Shown here piece after piece: positions 1 through 9,226 of a stretch of DNA of 64,000 nucleotides. A program made the translations under genes and the position numbers. Every line of letters begins with the position of its first letter. The first letter of the stretch is position 1. This DNA is from CAZEHS01 sp964424355. GTDB taxonomy: Bacteria; Bacillota; Clostridia; Peptostreptococcales; Acidaminobacteraceae. The stretch spans positions 178,911 to 242,910 of the forward strand of contig CAYRIO010000002.1 of the NCBI GenBank assembly GCA_964424355.1, read 5' to 3'. The notes beneath the pieces are model-generated. The model ran no database searches and was not told the DNA's origin. It saw nothing but the letters and a program-made list of their open reading frames with translations.

Positions 1-44
1 TTTTTCAGCAGAACATTGATGATGTGGTAATCTGTTGCATCCAT
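1..44 (-). CDS. Start of a probable Lrp/AsnC-type transcriptional regulator (partial)
   Basis: Only the first 14 codons lie in the window; the gene runs off the left edge. The readable start is MDATDYHIINVLLK, preceded on the minus strand by GGGAGGC three bases before the ATG. The pattern D-x-x-D-x-x-I-I-x-x-L resembles the first helix of Lrp/AsnC regulators, which begin with an N-terminal helix-turn-helix. It lies just downstream of the asparaginase gene in the same direction, and Lrp-type proteins often regulate amino acid metabolism. The identification rests on very few residues and is an inference. Confidence 0.4.
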   Translation of the reverse strand, partial: MDATDYHIINVLLK

Positions 45-89
45 AATGCCTCCCGATAGAAAACTTCCTGGTCACGATAGGGTTGAAGG

Positions 90-1067
90 TCAATAAGCGT
101 CGGTTTCGAAAATGGCTCGGATCTCTGCCGGATCCCGGCTGTAGCCCAGGGCCACCATCAGCTTGATCCGGGCTTTGTGCCCCGGCAGGTTGTCTCCCAG
201 GATCACGCCCATCTGGGTCAGCTCGCGCCCGGCTCCGGGATACCCGTAATCATCCATGACCTTCCCCAGGAGGCACCGTGAAACCAGCACAACCGGCAGT
301 CCCATCTCCAGGGCGTATGCCACGCCGGGGACCATGTCGGGGGGGATATTCCCTTTCCCCATGCCTTCGATCACAATCCCCTGAGCGCCTGAATCCACTG
401 CAAAGCGGAGGAAGCGGTCATCCATTCCGCAGCCGCACTTGATGAGATCGACCCGGGGTTCGATGGCGGTTGCCGCGATGGTCTGACGCCGTGTATACCG
501 GTAGTGGAAATGAACCTTGTCATGGTGTACAAAGCCAACGGGCCCGAATTCCTTGCTTGTGAAGGTGTGCAGTGTGTGGGTACTGGTTTTGGTCACCTGG
601 GAGGCCGCATGGATTTCGCCCCCCATCACCACCATGACGCCCCTGTCGGCAGCATCGGTCATTGTGGCGGTGCGCACAGCGTCAATCAGGTTTTCGGGGC
701 CATCCCACCCCAATTCGGAGCTGTTTTTCATAGACCCTACAAAAATCAGCGGTTGGTGACCGGCATAGAGGAGATCGACCAAGAGGGCGGTTTCTTCCAG
801 AGAATCAGTGCCATGGGTAACAACAAAGCCGTCACAATCGTCCAGGTGCGCCTGGATGCAGGCGTATAGCTCGAACATTTTCGCAGGTGTCATGTGGGGG
901 CTGGGAATCATGCCAAAATCCAGACACCGGATGTCGGCCAGCCCCTTCAATCCCGAAACCTGGGCCATGATGGCCTCGCCGCTGAGGGCGGGCTTGGCTG
1001 ATTGGGTCTGGGCATCATTCTGCATGGAAATGGTGCCCCCTGTGAACACAATTAGAATCCGCTTCAT
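90..1067 (-). CDS. ansA: L-asparaginase
   Basis: Hydrolyses L-asparagine to aspartate and ammonia. The 325-residue protein starts at MKRILIVFTGGTIS; the T of the GGTIS motif is the family nucleophile, and THGTDS carries the second Thr-Asp pair of the active site. Length fits the type I/II asparaginase family. An in-frame ATG lies 33 bases upstream, but it has no ribosome binding site, whereas the chosen start follows AAGGCAGG at a somewhat long spacing. No signal peptide is visible, so a cytoplasmic enzyme is likely. The following gene in the same direction is a probable Lrp-type regulator. Family assignment is firm; the exact substrate preference (Asn versus Gln) is not shown by the sequence. 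Confidence 0.9.
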   Translation of the reverse strand: MKRILIVFTGGTISMQNDAQTQSAKPALSGEAIMAQVSGLKGLADIRCLDFGMIPSPHMTPAKMFELYACIQAHLDDCDGFVVTHGTDSLEETALLVDLLYAGHQPLIFVGSMKNSSELGWDGPENLIDAVRTATMTDAADRGVMVVMGGEIHAASQVTKTSTHTLHTFTSKEFGPVGFVHHDKVHFHYRYTRRQTIAATAIEPRVDLIKCGCGMDDRFLRFAVDSGAQGIVIEGMGKGNIPPDMVPGVAYALEMGLPVVLVSRCLLGKVMDDYGYPGAGRELTQMGVILGDNLPGHKARIKLMVALGYSRDPAEIRAIFETDAY

Positions 1068-1299
1068 TTTAGGATTACCTGCCTTTGCTGGATGGATCAT
1101 AGGTCTCAGATCTGATGTAATTAAATTCTAGCACGGAGGATAATCAGGGTACATGTGCGTAAAAATCAAATTCCAGTCATACGGTTTATCAAAATACCTC
1201 TTTTGAGAATCCACATTATTTAATAAAGTGTACCCTTGGGGTTGCCGGGGAAACACCTATCCGTGCAAAATTCAAATCGGTAGAGTGGAGGCATCGGAT

Positions 1300-1342
1300 A
1301 AAAAAGAACCCGCATTGAGACGGCGTCTCAGGGCGGGTTCTT
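1300..1342 (-). terminator. Intrinsic terminator of the VOC gene
   Basis: On the minus strand the arms AAGAACCCGC and GCGGGTTCTT enclose a second nested inverted repeat (TGAGACG / CGTCTCA), and a run of six T follows. It lies just after the stop codon of the glyoxalase-like gene. The 200 bases between here and the asparaginase start hold no recognisable gene. Confidence 0.8.
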
Positions 1343-1370
1343 GGGGTTGCAGATTGAATGTATGGGTGGA

Positions 1371-1760
1371 TCAGCTCGTGATCTCCAACCGGTTCCCATC
1401 AGGGTCCAGCAGGCAGCTTTCGTAATACCCATCGCCGGTAAAGCGGGGTTCGCTGACCACCGGATACCCGCCTTTCCGCAATTCCTCGGTGAGGTGGTCG
1501 ACCATTTCGTTGCTCCCAACGGAAAAGGCCAGGTGCGTTAGGCCAAGGTACTGGCTCATCACATCATTCCCCTTTTCGGGGATGTTTGGCATCTGCATCA
1601 GTTCAAGCCGGGTTCCTGAATCGAATTGAATGAAATACGATTCAAAAGATTTGGCGGCGTTCCTGTATTTTTCTCCGGCAGTGCCCCCGAAGTATCGGGT
1701 GTAAAAAGCTTTGAGGTCTTCAAGATTTCTTGTCCATATTGCAACGTGTTCAATTTTCAT
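1371..1760 (-). CDS. VOC-family (glyoxalase/bleomycin resistance-like) protein
   Basis: A 129-residue single VOC domain. It begins MKIEHVAIWTRNL, with the family's first metal-binding His at residue 5, continues with the F-Y-x-x-x-F-G segment, has THLAFSV (second His) in the middle, and ends DPDGNRLEIT with the terminal Glu ligand. These features match lactoylglutathione lyase-like proteins, a family that also includes methylmalonyl-CoA epimerases and dioxygenases, so the reaction cannot be fixed. It stands alone, with its own terminator downstream. A divergent gene for a small exported protein starts about 110 bases from its start codon, so the two promoters share that gap. Confidence 0.8.
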   Translation of the reverse strand: MKIEHVAIWTRNLEDLKAFYTRYFGGTAGEKYRNAAKSFESYFIQFDSGTRLELMQMPNIPEKGNDVMSQYLGLTHLAFSVGSNEMVDHLTEELRKGGYPVVSEPRFTGDGYYESCLLDPDGNRLEITS

Positions 1761-1868
1761 GACGATTCCATCCTTTCTCTGATGTCCACAAAACGTTCAC
1801 ATAACCGTTACGGTTTCAACACAAACTTAGCCTATGATTGCTTTAGGACAATAACGGAGGTTCAAGAG

Positions 1869-2243
1869 ATGATCACAGGGTTAAAAAAGTGGGTAGTAAA
1901 GGGAAGTCTTATCTTATGTCTGACATTGGCGGGTTTTGGCGGTTTCGGCACGGTGCTGGGAACTTTGGGCACGGCAGATCTGTCTGCGATGAATACAGGA
2001 TACACTTTCAGTACGGCGCAGATCAACGCCATCAGTGCATACGATCGGCTGATCGCCTCAGAGGGCTACCTGCGAAATATGGTGGATGCGGTTGAAAAAG
2101 CGCTGACCGCGAAAAAAGAAGTGAAACATGCACAGGGGATTCAGCCCAAGGCCGCTGCCGGGACGTACACCTCGGAGGCGGGAGCCGCGCCTCTGGATTG
2201 GACTGGGGAATCGGGAAGCGTGCGTGACGACCGAGCGGCATAA
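1869..2243 (+). CDS. Small exported protein of unknown function
   Basis: Encodes 124 residues. The ATG at 1869 follows GGAGG by eight bases; a longer upstream reading has no comparable signal. Residues 4-35 form a basic start (KKWVVK) followed by a long hydrophobic, Gly-rich stretch, which looks like a signal peptide or membrane anchor. The rest is a short helical region (AISAYDRLIASEGYL, then VEKALTAKKE) and a low-complexity tail rich in Ala, Gly and Glu. No known domain was recognised. A hairpin terminator follows, so it is a single-gene transcript. It could be a secreted peptide or a membrane-anchored small protein; no function is proposed. Confidence 0.65.
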   Translation: MITGLKKWVVKGSLILCLTLAGFGGFGTVLGTLGTADLSAMNTGYTFSTAQINAISAYDRLIASEGYLRNMVDAVEKALTAKKEVKHAQGIQPKAAAGTYTSEAGAAPLDWTGESGSVRDDRAA

Positions 2244-2260
2244 GTCGGATTAAGAGCGTA

Positions 2261-2287
2261 TGAGAGGGCCCCAAAGGGGCTCTTTTT
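2261..2287 (+). terminator. Intrinsic terminator of the small exported protein gene
   Basis: AGAGGGCCCC, AAA loop, GGGGCTCT, then TTTTTCT. It sits 18 bases after the stop codon and just before the end of the convergent response-regulator gene. Confidence 0.8.
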
Positions 2288-2311
2288 CTATGGGTTCAGA
2301 TGGGGGGCATT

Positions 2312-3934
2312 TCATGGAGCCGGTTGGATCGAAGCCTTCCGGTTCATGCTTCTGAACTCCTTGGGGTTCTGGCCGGTCCATTTGCGAAAAAGCTGAGAGA
2401 AATAGGCGGGGTCATCAATGCCGACGGTCAGGGCGATTTCATAGGTTTTCAGATCGCTGTTCAGGAGCAGCTCCCTGGATTTTTCAATCCGCAGGGCGGT
2501 AATGGCGTCGGTAAGGGTTTCCCCGGTTTCCCGGCGGAAAAGACGGCTCAGATAGGCGTTGCTGACATGGACATGGCGGGCGATTTCTTCCAGATAGACC
2601 TTGTCCGTGTAGTGTTCGTGAATGTATTCGCGAACACGGCTGATGATGAAATGCGTCTGCCGCTCCCGGCTGTTCAGCTGACCACAGACCGACTCGATGA
2701 TGGTCTCCAGTTGCCGGAGCAGCGCTTTTACCGACCGGGATTCCATGAGGTTCAGGTAGGTCCGGGCATTGGATTCCACCGAAACGGAGAGGTTCAGGTT
2801 GTGGTTGCCCAACAGCCGTGAACACAGCGAGACGATGACCATCGCAATCTCTTTCACCTCGGTGATGGAGGCTTTTTCGTGCTTCAGCAAAGTGAAGAGG
2901 CTGCGGAGCTGCTCCTGTGCGGCGGGCAGTTCAGCGGCGCGGAGGTGTTCCATGATGCTGTCCGTGCTTTTTCGGATGACGGTGGGAGCGATCCGAAGCT
3001 CCGGCAGCCGGTCGGGATGGTAGACAGCCAGGTGGATATCACCGAAAAAAACATTCCCCAGGGCGAGGTCCGCCTCCTGGTAGGCCTGTGGAAGCTTGGA
3101 GGAATCTTGGTGGAACTGGCTGATTCCGGCCAGTACCAGGCAGGAAAAAAAACCTTCCATCATCCGGATGGCTTCGTCGCATCCATGGAGCACCGTCTCC
3201 AGATTGGCGGGGGTGTCGTTTTCTGCAAAGTCGATCAGCAGGCAGAACCGGTTGTTGCCCAAGGAAACAAGGGTATGTTTATGATTCCTGAAGGGTTCGG
3301 AAAGGGTCTGCCGTACCTGGCGGGAGTCGCGGAGGGTTTCGGATTTTCGATCGGCTCCGGTCTCCGGGTCATCCAGCTCAAAGCGGACGGTGCAGAAGGT
3401 ATGCAGGGAAATCCCCAGGAGATCCGTCTGTGAACGGATCTCGGCAGGGTTGGTGAGCGTGCCGTCGAAGATTTCCCGGAGGCACTTTTCCTGAACCTCT
3501 GAAAGGCTGGCTTCCATACGGGTTTCAAGGGATTTCATCCGTTCGTCCCGCAGGCTGTCGGCCGCAAGGATGCCGATGGCTTTTTCGACGGCTTCGACGA
3601 TTTTTTCGGTGGAGGTGGGCTTGAGGATGAAATCCACGACGTTGTACCGGATTGCTGACCGGGCGTACTCAAAATCCGGATAGCCGGTCAGAATGATCAC
3701 CTTCGTCGACCGATACTGCTGGAAGATATGGCGGGCCAGCTCCAGGCCGTCTGCGCCAGGGATGCGGATATCGGTGATGACGATGTCCGGTTGATGCTCG
3801 GACAGCTTTTCCAGGGCCTCGACGCCATCGCCGGCCTCGCAGATAATACGGCAGTTCAGGGCGTTCCAATCAATCACGGTGCAGAGTCCCTTGCGAATGA
3901 TGGGTTCGTCGTCAATGATCATGACTCTATACAT
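2312..3934 (-). CDS. YesN-type response regulator with AraC DNA-binding domain
   Basis: A 540-residue two-component regulator. The N-terminal receiver domain (about 1-125) has the acidic pair IIDDEP, the phosphorylation site in VITDIRIPGADG, and the Lys of DFILKPTS. A long middle region links to a C-terminal AraC/XylS domain (about 435-530) with two helix-turn-helix units, including HVHVSNAYLSRLFRRETG and GIDDPAYFSQLFRKWTG. This receiver-linker-AraC layout is typical of YesN-like regulators that control carbohydrate importers in Firmicutes. It overlaps the upstream sensor kinase gene by 16 bases and lies divergent from the sugar ABC importer, which is its likely target. The signal it responds to is unknown. 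Confidence 0.93.
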   Translation of the reverse strand: MYRVMIIDDEPIIRKGLCTVIDWNALNCRIICEAGDGVEALEKLSEHQPDIVITDIRIPGADGLELARHIFQQYRSTKVIILTGYPDFEYARSAIRYNVVDFILKPTSTEKIVEAVEKAIGILAADSLRDERMKSLETRMEASLSEVQEKCLREIFDGTLTNPAEIRSQTDLLGISLHTFCTVRFELDDPETGADRKSETLRDSRQVRQTLSEPFRNHKHTLVSLGNNRFCLLIDFAENDTPANLETVLHGCDEAIRMMEGFFSCLVLAGISQFHQDSSKLPQAYQEADLALGNVFFGDIHLAVYHPDRLPELRIAPTVIRKSTDSIMEHLRAAELPAAQEQLRSLFTLLKHEKASITEVKEIAMVIVSLCSRLLGNHNLNLSVSVESNARTYLNLMESRSVKALLRQLETIIESVCGQLNSRERQTHFIISRVREYIHEHYTDKVYLEEIARHVHVSNAYLSRLFRRETGETLTDAITALRIEKSRELLLNSDLKTYEIALTVGIDDPAYFSQLFRKWTGQNPKEFRSMNRKASIQPAP

Positions 3935-5736
3935 GGCGTATCCTCCCTGTCAGCAGGCAAATTCATCATGGCCCGGGTGCCTTCACCCAATGTGCTTTCG
4001 ATTTTCAGTGCGTAGGCATCGCCATACAGCAGGTGGATCCGGCGATGGACGTTATAGAGACCGATGCTTGTATGGCCTTCCCGGCGGAAGACAATGGGGT
4101 CGACGGCTCCCCAATTGAGGCAGGCGGTGTCGAAGCCCACCCCGTCATCCAGGATGCAGCAGCACAGTTCGGCTTCCTCTTCCCATATTTGAATCTTCAG
4201 GCTGCCATGCCCCAATTTGGGCTCCAGTCCATGAATGATGGCGTTTTCCACCAAAGGCTGAATGGAAAGCTTGGGAATCCGGCAGTCTAAAAGCCGGTCG
4301 TCAGCCAGGGAAACCGAAATGTCCAGCCGATGGCCGAAGCGGCTCCGCTGCAGGTTCAGATAGTATTCCACATAGCTGAGTTCTTCACGGAGCGTCACCG
4401 TTTCCATGCCGTTGAAGGTGACATTGGCCTGCATCAGCTTGGAAAGGGAGTCTGTGAGCCCATAGATCGTGTCGTTCTCGGCAATGCGGGCATGCCAGCT
4501 GATGGTTTCGAGGACGTTCCGGATAAAATGGGGATTGATCTGGGATTGGAGGAACTTCAGCTCCGATTCCTTCATCAGAAGCTGTTTATCATAGACCTGG
4601 TTGATCAGGGTGCCGATTTCGTCCGTCATGGTGTTGAAGTGGTGGCTGATCCGGTTCAGTTCATCGTAACGGTATTCCGGCATCCTGGATGTGAAATTTC
4701 CGTCCCGGACATCGGCGATGCTGTCCAGCAGCCCCTGCAGCGGGCGGGAGAGATAGGCGTAGAAGACCAGGGCAAAGATCAGGGCGGTGGCTGCCAGCAT
4801 CAGAATCCCCAGGGAATAGGTCTGGACCCGACTGTACAGTTCCTGGTAAACTTCCGATTTTTCAACGGTAAGGGCGGTTGTCAGCCCATAATCCTGTAGG
4901 ATCTGGGTAGCCAGAAAACATCGGCGTCCGTCCAGTGTCAGGGGGATGATCCCCTGGGCGCTCCGGCTCTGGAATATCTCCGGGGCTATTTTTTTGCCCA
5001 CCTGGCTGCTGTCCGACGCGGAAATGATGATGCCATCGCTGTTGAAGGTGAAAACCCGGGCGGTCCGGTACACCCGGACATCGGCGTGGAGCTGCGACAG
5101 CGCCCGGGGGTCGATGGCGATGATCAGGATCCCTTTGTATTTCAGCGTGTTCAGATCGTTGCAGCTGCGGACGAAATAGACGGTGGCGTTATCCGTTGTC
5201 GGCGGCAGAATCATGCGCACAGGCTTGATGGGGGCCATTTTTTCATATACTGTCAGATTATCAGCCACGGCCTTGCGCCGGGCGGTATCCCTCAGGACGG
5301 AATAGTAGGTCTTTTCATTGCGGAAGACGAAGATCGATTTGATCAGCTTGCTGTCCCAGGCATAGTTGAAAAGCAGCATGGGGGTCAGCTGGTCATCCAC
5401 CATGGAAATGGCCTGGCTCCGATTGAAAAGGTCCTCCTCGGCGGGATCGGCGCTTTCAAGGATCCGATTGATGGCGCGGTTGGCCAGGATCATTTTTGCG
5501 GTGCTGTCGATCACATCGAACTTGGAGGCGATTTCGCCGTTCACCTGTTTGACGAAATTCTTCAGGTTCCCGTCCGCCTCTGTTTTCAGATTCTGGGACA
5601 GCGTTGAATAGAAGAAGATGCAGGAGAGGGCCATGGGGGCCAGAACCATCAGCAGGATAGAGGCGATGATGACGGTTTTGATGGATTGACGGATCCGGGC
5701 AGCCCGCAGGATCAGATTTTTAAAAAAGTGAGCCAT
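3919..5736 (-). CDS. YesM-type membrane sensor histidine kinase
   Basis: Encodes 605 residues. A transmembrane helix near 20-40 is followed by a large extracytoplasmic sensor region, a second membrane helix near 305-330 (YSLGILMLAATALIFALVF), and a HAMP linker. The kinase core is of the LytS/YesM type, with the phospho-acceptor segment QSQINPHFIRNVLETISW (family consensus NPHFLYN, so the Tyr is replaced by Arg here) and a C-terminal ATPase domain with NAIIHGLEP and DDGVGF. It is the upstream partner of the YesN regulator, with overlapping reading frames. Family knowledge suggests it senses an extracellular sugar or a loaded binding protein. Confidence 0.92.
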   Translation of the reverse strand: MAHFFKNLILRAARIRQSIKTVIIASILLMVLAPMALSCIFFYSTLSQNLKTEADGNLKNFVKQVNGEIASKFDVIDSTAKMILANRAINRILESADPAEEDLFNRSQAISMVDDQLTPMLLFNYAWDSKLIKSIFVFRNEKTYYSVLRDTARRKAVADNLTVYEKMAPIKPVRMILPPTTDNATVYFVRSCNDLNTLKYKGILIIAIDPRALSQLHADVRVYRTARVFTFNSDGIIISASDSSQVGKKIAPEIFQSRSAQGIIPLTLDGRRCFLATQILQDYGLTTALTVEKSEVYQELYSRVQTYSLGILMLAATALIFALVFYAYLSRPLQGLLDSIADVRDGNFTSRMPEYRYDELNRISHHFNTMTDEIGTLINQVYDKQLLMKESELKFLQSQINPHFIRNVLETISWHARIAENDTIYGLTDSLSKLMQANVTFNGMETVTLREELSYVEYYLNLQRSRFGHRLDISVSLADDRLLDCRIPKLSIQPLVENAIIHGLEPKLGHGSLKIQIWEEEAELCCCILDDGVGFDTACLNWGAVDPIVFRREGHTSIGLYNVHRRIHLLYGDAYALKIESTLGEGTRAMMNLPADREDTPCIES

Positions 5737-5935
5737 TGAAAAACCTCCGGAGTCCAGGATATCCTTATTATATCAAACCCGCATGCGGATGGGGCAGGCC
5801 GTGCGAAAAGGTCAAAAGAGTCCAATACCGACAAGAAAATCATAAAAAGAGCGGAGAAATGCCCTTCGTTTTCCCAGGGCGTCTCCCGGCCGAGAAATCC
5901 GTAAAAATAACAACAGCTTCAGTCGGCATTTTCAA

Positions 5936-5964
5936 TTCAATTAACCGGGTTCCGATTCTATACT
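5936..5964 (+). promoter_or_regulatory. Candidate promoter of the sugar ABC transporter operon
   Basis: TTCAAT, 17 bases, then TATACT, ending about 46 bases before the chosen start codon. The -10 is good and the -35 is weak, which would fit a promoter needing the divergent YesN-type activator. The rest of the 274-base gap between the kinase and the binding-protein gene shows nothing else certain. Confidence 0.35.
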
Positions 5965-6010
5965 GAGACTAACCTCAGTGAGGCAGTTCAAATTGAAAGG
6001 GGAGAATCAA

Positions 6011-7327
6011 TTGAATCAATCTGTACGGAAAGTATGTGCACTCCTGTTGGCGGGGGTCATGACGCTGTCCCTGACCGCTTGCGCAAAAGCACCGGCGCAG
6101 GCAGCGGCACCAGCGGAGAGCAAGGAGCCCATCGTTATCAAGTACCCCACGTTCCAGGTGGGTGTCAACACGTCAGCGCCAGTCCTTGAAGAGCTGGTCA
6201 AGAACTTCAATGCGCAGTATGGCAGTGAAGTGAAGATCGAAATCGAAGAAATTCCAGGTGATGCGAATTACGTGGAAAAAATGAAGGTGCTTCTTTCTTC
6301 CGATCAGCTTCCCGATATCGTTTACGGGGGCGGCTACAACCTGCTCGATATGGCCCTGGCCAAAAACAGCGTGGTCGATCTGACGCCGTATCTGGAGAAG
6401 GATGCAGAGTGGAAAGCGGTGTTCGATCAACGGACATTGGATTACAACAGCCGTGACGGCAAGGTCTACTCATTGCCGGATGAAAGCTCGCTTATCGGCT
6501 ATTTCTATAACAAAGAGCTGTTCCAAAAGGCAGGGATCACGGCGCCTGCAAAGACGTGGGATGAATTCTTCGCCGATTGCGATAAGCTGAAAGCGGCTGG
6601 AATCACACCCTTGTCCATGGATACCGCGGATTCCGGCTGGATCACCAGCCTGTGGGCAGGTGCCCTCGTTGGTACCAGCGGGGATACCGGCAATCAGTTT
6701 ATGGATACGATGATGCCTGAAAACTACGAAACCCCTGAGTTCCTGGCAGCTACGAAACAAATCCAAAGGATGCTGAAGGACTATACAACGCCGGATGCCA
6801 TCGGCGGGAAATATGAAAACGGCGCCAACAACTTCCTGTCCGGCAACACCGCCATGATCGCCAATGGCGTGTGGATGATCGGCGATTTCACGGATGAAAC
6901 CAAAACCGTGAAGGGCTTCGGCGAGAAAGTCGGCATGGCCATGTACCCAGGGGATGGCATGTACAACGCGCCGATGCTGGGCTATTTCGTAGCTGGCAAG
7001 GATCCTGCCCGGATCGAAGCCGCTGTGAAGGTGCTGAAGTATTTCACCAGCAAAGACGCTCAGCTTCTGGCCCTCAATAAGATCAGCCGTGTGCCCTCTT
7101 CCCCGGCAGTGAAGCCTGACACCGAGGTCACCAAGAAATACCCCCTGCTGGCTGATGCGCTGACACTGAGCGGTGTTGCCAAGCATCAGTTCAATTATCT
7201 GCAGGCCACGATGTACCCCAATGTAAATGATCTCTTCTCTCAGAACCTGCCCTCGTTGGCAGCTGGGAAAATGTCGCCCGAAGAGTTCTGCAAGGCTCTC
7301 TCCGAAGCAGCAAAAAAGAATAAGTAG
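6011..7327 (+). CDS. Sugar ABC transporter substrate-binding lipoprotein
   Basis: A 438-residue family 1 solute-binding protein. The TTG at 6011 is preferred because AAGGGGAG lies six bases upstream; an upstream in-frame GTG lacks such a site. The start MNQSVRKVCALLLAGVMT leads into the lipobox LTAC, so the mature protein should be lipid-anchored outside the membrane. The body shows the usual binding-protein features: DIVYGGGYNLLDMA, YNSRDGKVYSLP, and GVWMIGDF. It heads an operon with two permeases and carbohydrate-modifying enzymes, which points to a sugar or glycoside ligand. No ATPase subunit is encoded nearby, so a shared ATPase (MsmX/UgpC type) must energise it. Confidence 0.92.
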   Translation: MNQSVRKVCALLLAGVMTLSLTACAKAPAQAAAPAESKEPIVIKYPTFQVGVNTSAPVLEELVKNFNAQYGSEVKIEIEEIPGDANYVEKMKVLLSSDQLPDIVYGGGYNLLDMALAKNSVVDLTPYLEKDAEWKAVFDQRTLDYNSRDGKVYSLPDESSLIGYFYNKELFQKAGITAPAKTWDEFFADCDKLKAAGITPLSMDTADSGWITSLWAGALVGTSGDTGNQFMDTMMPENYETPEFLAATKQIQRMLKDYTTPDAIGGKYENGANNFLSGNTAMIANGVWMIGDFTDETKTVKGFGEKVGMAMYPGDGMYNAPMLGYFVAGKDPARIEAAVKVLKYFTSKDAQLLALNKISRVPSSPAVKPDTEVTKKYPLLADALTLSGVAKHQFNYLQATMYPNVNDLFSQNLPSLAAGKMSPEEFCKALSEAAKKNK

Positions 7328-7341
7328 CCCTCTCCATGATT

Positions 7342-7366
7342 CCTCCCGACACCTGGTGCCGGGGGG
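7342..7366 (+). other. Intercistronic hairpin between binding protein and permease
   Basis: An imperfect hairpin (CCTCCCG-A-CAC, loop CTG, GTG-C-CGGGGGG) without a following T-run. Such hairpins after binding-protein genes commonly stabilise the upstream message or limit read-through, giving more binding protein than permease. That role is inferred. Confidence 0.55.
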
Positions 7367-7402
7367 AATCAAAACTCAGAGGGGAAGATAATCCAGAAAT
7401 AC

Positions 7403-8311
7403 ATGTCCGGGGGTCATCCCATGCTAAAAAACACACCCATAGGTCAAAACCGGTTCAGTATCCTGTTGTTCTTACTGCCAACGGTGGCGCTCTTCCTGCT
7501 GATTTATGGATTTCCGCTGATCACCCTGTTTTTCACCTCCCTGTTCGATTACCGCATCTTTCCCAACCGGTTTGAATTTGTGGGGCTCGGCAACTACATT
7601 CAACTGTTCACCCAGGATCCCATCTTCCACAAAGCCTTTGCCAACACCATGATCTGGGTGCTGATCCACAGCATCTTCCACGTAGCCCTGGGGGTTACCG
7701 TGGCCCTGGTCCTGGCCCGAAAACCCTTTGGCTGGAAATTTGTCCGCACGGTCTACATGGTTCCCAATATCATTTCCAGTGCGGCCCTGGCCATGATCTT
7801 CATTAATCTGTACAATCCGCAATACGGTCTTATCAACGGCGTTATCCGCCTGATGGGTTTCGCCGGGTTCAGCCAGAACTGGCTTTTCAGTGAAAGTACG
7901 GCCTTTGGGTCCATCACCCTCACCTGGTTCCTGTTTTCCGCCTATACCGCCACCCTGGTGCTGGGCGAAATCGCTGCGATTCCGGAGGATATTTTTGAAG
8001 CGGCCCGGATCGATGGGGCTTCACCGCTGCAGATCGATCTGTTCATTACCCTGCCGCTGCTCAGGAATATCATCGGAACAACGGTGATCATGGCGGCGAC
8101 CTATATGCTTCAGATGTTCGATCTGATCTATATGACAACGAAGGGAGGGCCCGGCGATGTCACGATGAACCTGCCCCTCTACCTGTATAAGACAGCCCTG
8201 CTTGAAAACAACTACGGATACGCCAATACCATCGGGGCCACCATCATCCTGGTCGGCATCGTGGCCATGGTTCTGATCACCCGGCTGTTCCGCATCGGAG
8301 AAGCAAAGTGA
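7403..8311 (+). CDS. Sugar ABC transporter permease (MalF/UgpA type)
   Basis: About 302 residues with six predicted membrane helices; the first is ILLFLLPTVALFLLIYGF near residue 25. The cytoplasmic EAA loop that contacts the ATPase is present as AAIPEDIFEAARIDGAS. A second possible start lies at 7421 (MLKNTPIG), directly after GGGGG; the choice changes only six residues. It forms the membrane channel together with the next gene. The MalF-type length without extra domains is usual for carbohydrate uptake family 1 in Firmicutes. Confidence 0.92.
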   Translation: MSGGHPMLKNTPIGQNRFSILLFLLPTVALFLLIYGFPLITLFFTSLFDYRIFPNRFEFVGLGNYIQLFTQDPIFHKAFANTMIWVLIHSIFHVALGVTVALVLARKPFGWKFVRTVYMVPNIISSAALAMIFINLYNPQYGLINGVIRLMGFAGFSQNWLFSESTAFGSITLTWFLFSAYTATLVLGEIAAIPEDIFEAARIDGASPLQIDLFITLPLLRNIIGTTVIMAATYMLQMFDLIYMTTKGGPGDVTMNLPLYLYKTALLENNYGYANTIGATIILVGIVAMVLITRLFRIGEAK

Positions 8312-8331
8312 AAATGAGGGAGGGAACACAG

Positions 8332-9204
8332 ATGGATAGCAAACACACCCCTCACCGCTTCCTGGGCGGGCTGAAGGGGATTGGCCGATTGGGCGCCGCG
8401 GCAGGCACCTACGGGTTTCTGGCGATCATCACGCTGATAGCGCTGCTGCCCATGGTCTGGGTCGTGATGTCTTCATTTAAAACGAACGCGGAAATCCTCA
8501 GTTCAGGGCTTTCGCTCCCCACGCATATTGGATTCGGGGGATTTGTCACCGCTTTTAAAATGGCGCCCCTGGCCCTGTTCTTTTTCAACAGCTTGGTCAT
8601 CTCAATCATCAGCACGGTCTTCAATGTGCTGGTGGTCTCCATGGCGGCTTACGTCATTGCCCGGTTCGAGTTCCGGTTCAAGAATCTCGTGATCATTCTG
8701 CTGACATCGTCCATGATGATCCCAATGGTGGCGCTGATGCATCCGGTGTTCATGGTCATCAAGACCCTGGGGCTGTACGATACCAAGCTGGCACTGATCC
8801 TGGTGTATTCCGGACTGGGGCTCCCGATGTCCCTGCTGATCCTGCGGAGCTATTTCCTATCCATTCCGGCAGGGCTGGAAGAGGCGGCGGCCATCGACGG
8901 CGCAGGCTTCCTGCGCACGTTCTTCCAGATCATCCTGCCGATTGCCAAACCGGGCCTGGCCAGTGCGGCGGTCCTTCAGTTCCTGCTGTCGTGGAACGAA
9001 TTCCTGTTCGCATTGATGCTGACCAGCTCCAAGGATGTGCGGACACTTCCGCTTTCCCTGAGCTATTTCACATCCCAGTTCAGCTTCAACTACACTGCCA
9101 TGTTTTCTGCCATTACGGTGGCAGTCATTCCCAGCATCCTGATTTATGCACTTTTCCAGGAACAGATTGTACGCAGCATCACCGCAGGCGCCATGAAAGA
9201 ATAG
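8332..9204 (+). CDS. Sugar ABC transporter permease (MalG/UgpE type)
   Basis: Encodes 290 residues. The ATG at 8332 follows GGGAGGGA at a good distance; an upstream GTG is less likely. The protein has an N-terminal helix (FLAIITLIALLPMVWVVMSS), the MalG-like segment SSFKTNAEIL, and the EAA loop GLEEAAAIDGAGFLRTF. It is the partner of the previous permease. The gene is followed after 22 bases by the oxidoreductase gene, so transport and first metabolic steps are in one transcript. Confidence 0.92.
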   Translation: MDSKHTPHRFLGGLKGIGRLGAAAGTYGFLAIITLIALLPMVWVVMSSFKTNAEILSSGLSLPTHIGFGGFVTAFKMAPLALFFFNSLVISIISTVFNVLVVSMAAYVIARFEFRFKNLVIILLTSSMMIPMVALMHPVFMVIKTLGLYDTKLALILVYSGLGLPMSLLILRSYFLSIPAGLEEAAAIDGAGFLRTFFQIILPIAKPGLASAAVLQFLLSWNEFLFALMLTSSKDVRTLPLSLSYFTSQFSFNYTAMFSAITVAVIPSILIYALFQEQIVRSITAGAMKE

Positions 9205-9226
9205 ACAAACCCCAAGAGGAGAACAT

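Noticed and set aside
504..869. Plus-strand open frame opposite the asparaginase gene
   Set aside because: It is antisense to a well-conserved gene, has no ribosome binding site and an unlikely His-rich composition.
7342..7366. Hairpin after the sugar-binding protein as a true terminator
   Set aside because: No T-run follows, and the permease genes directly downstream have no promoter of their own that I can see.
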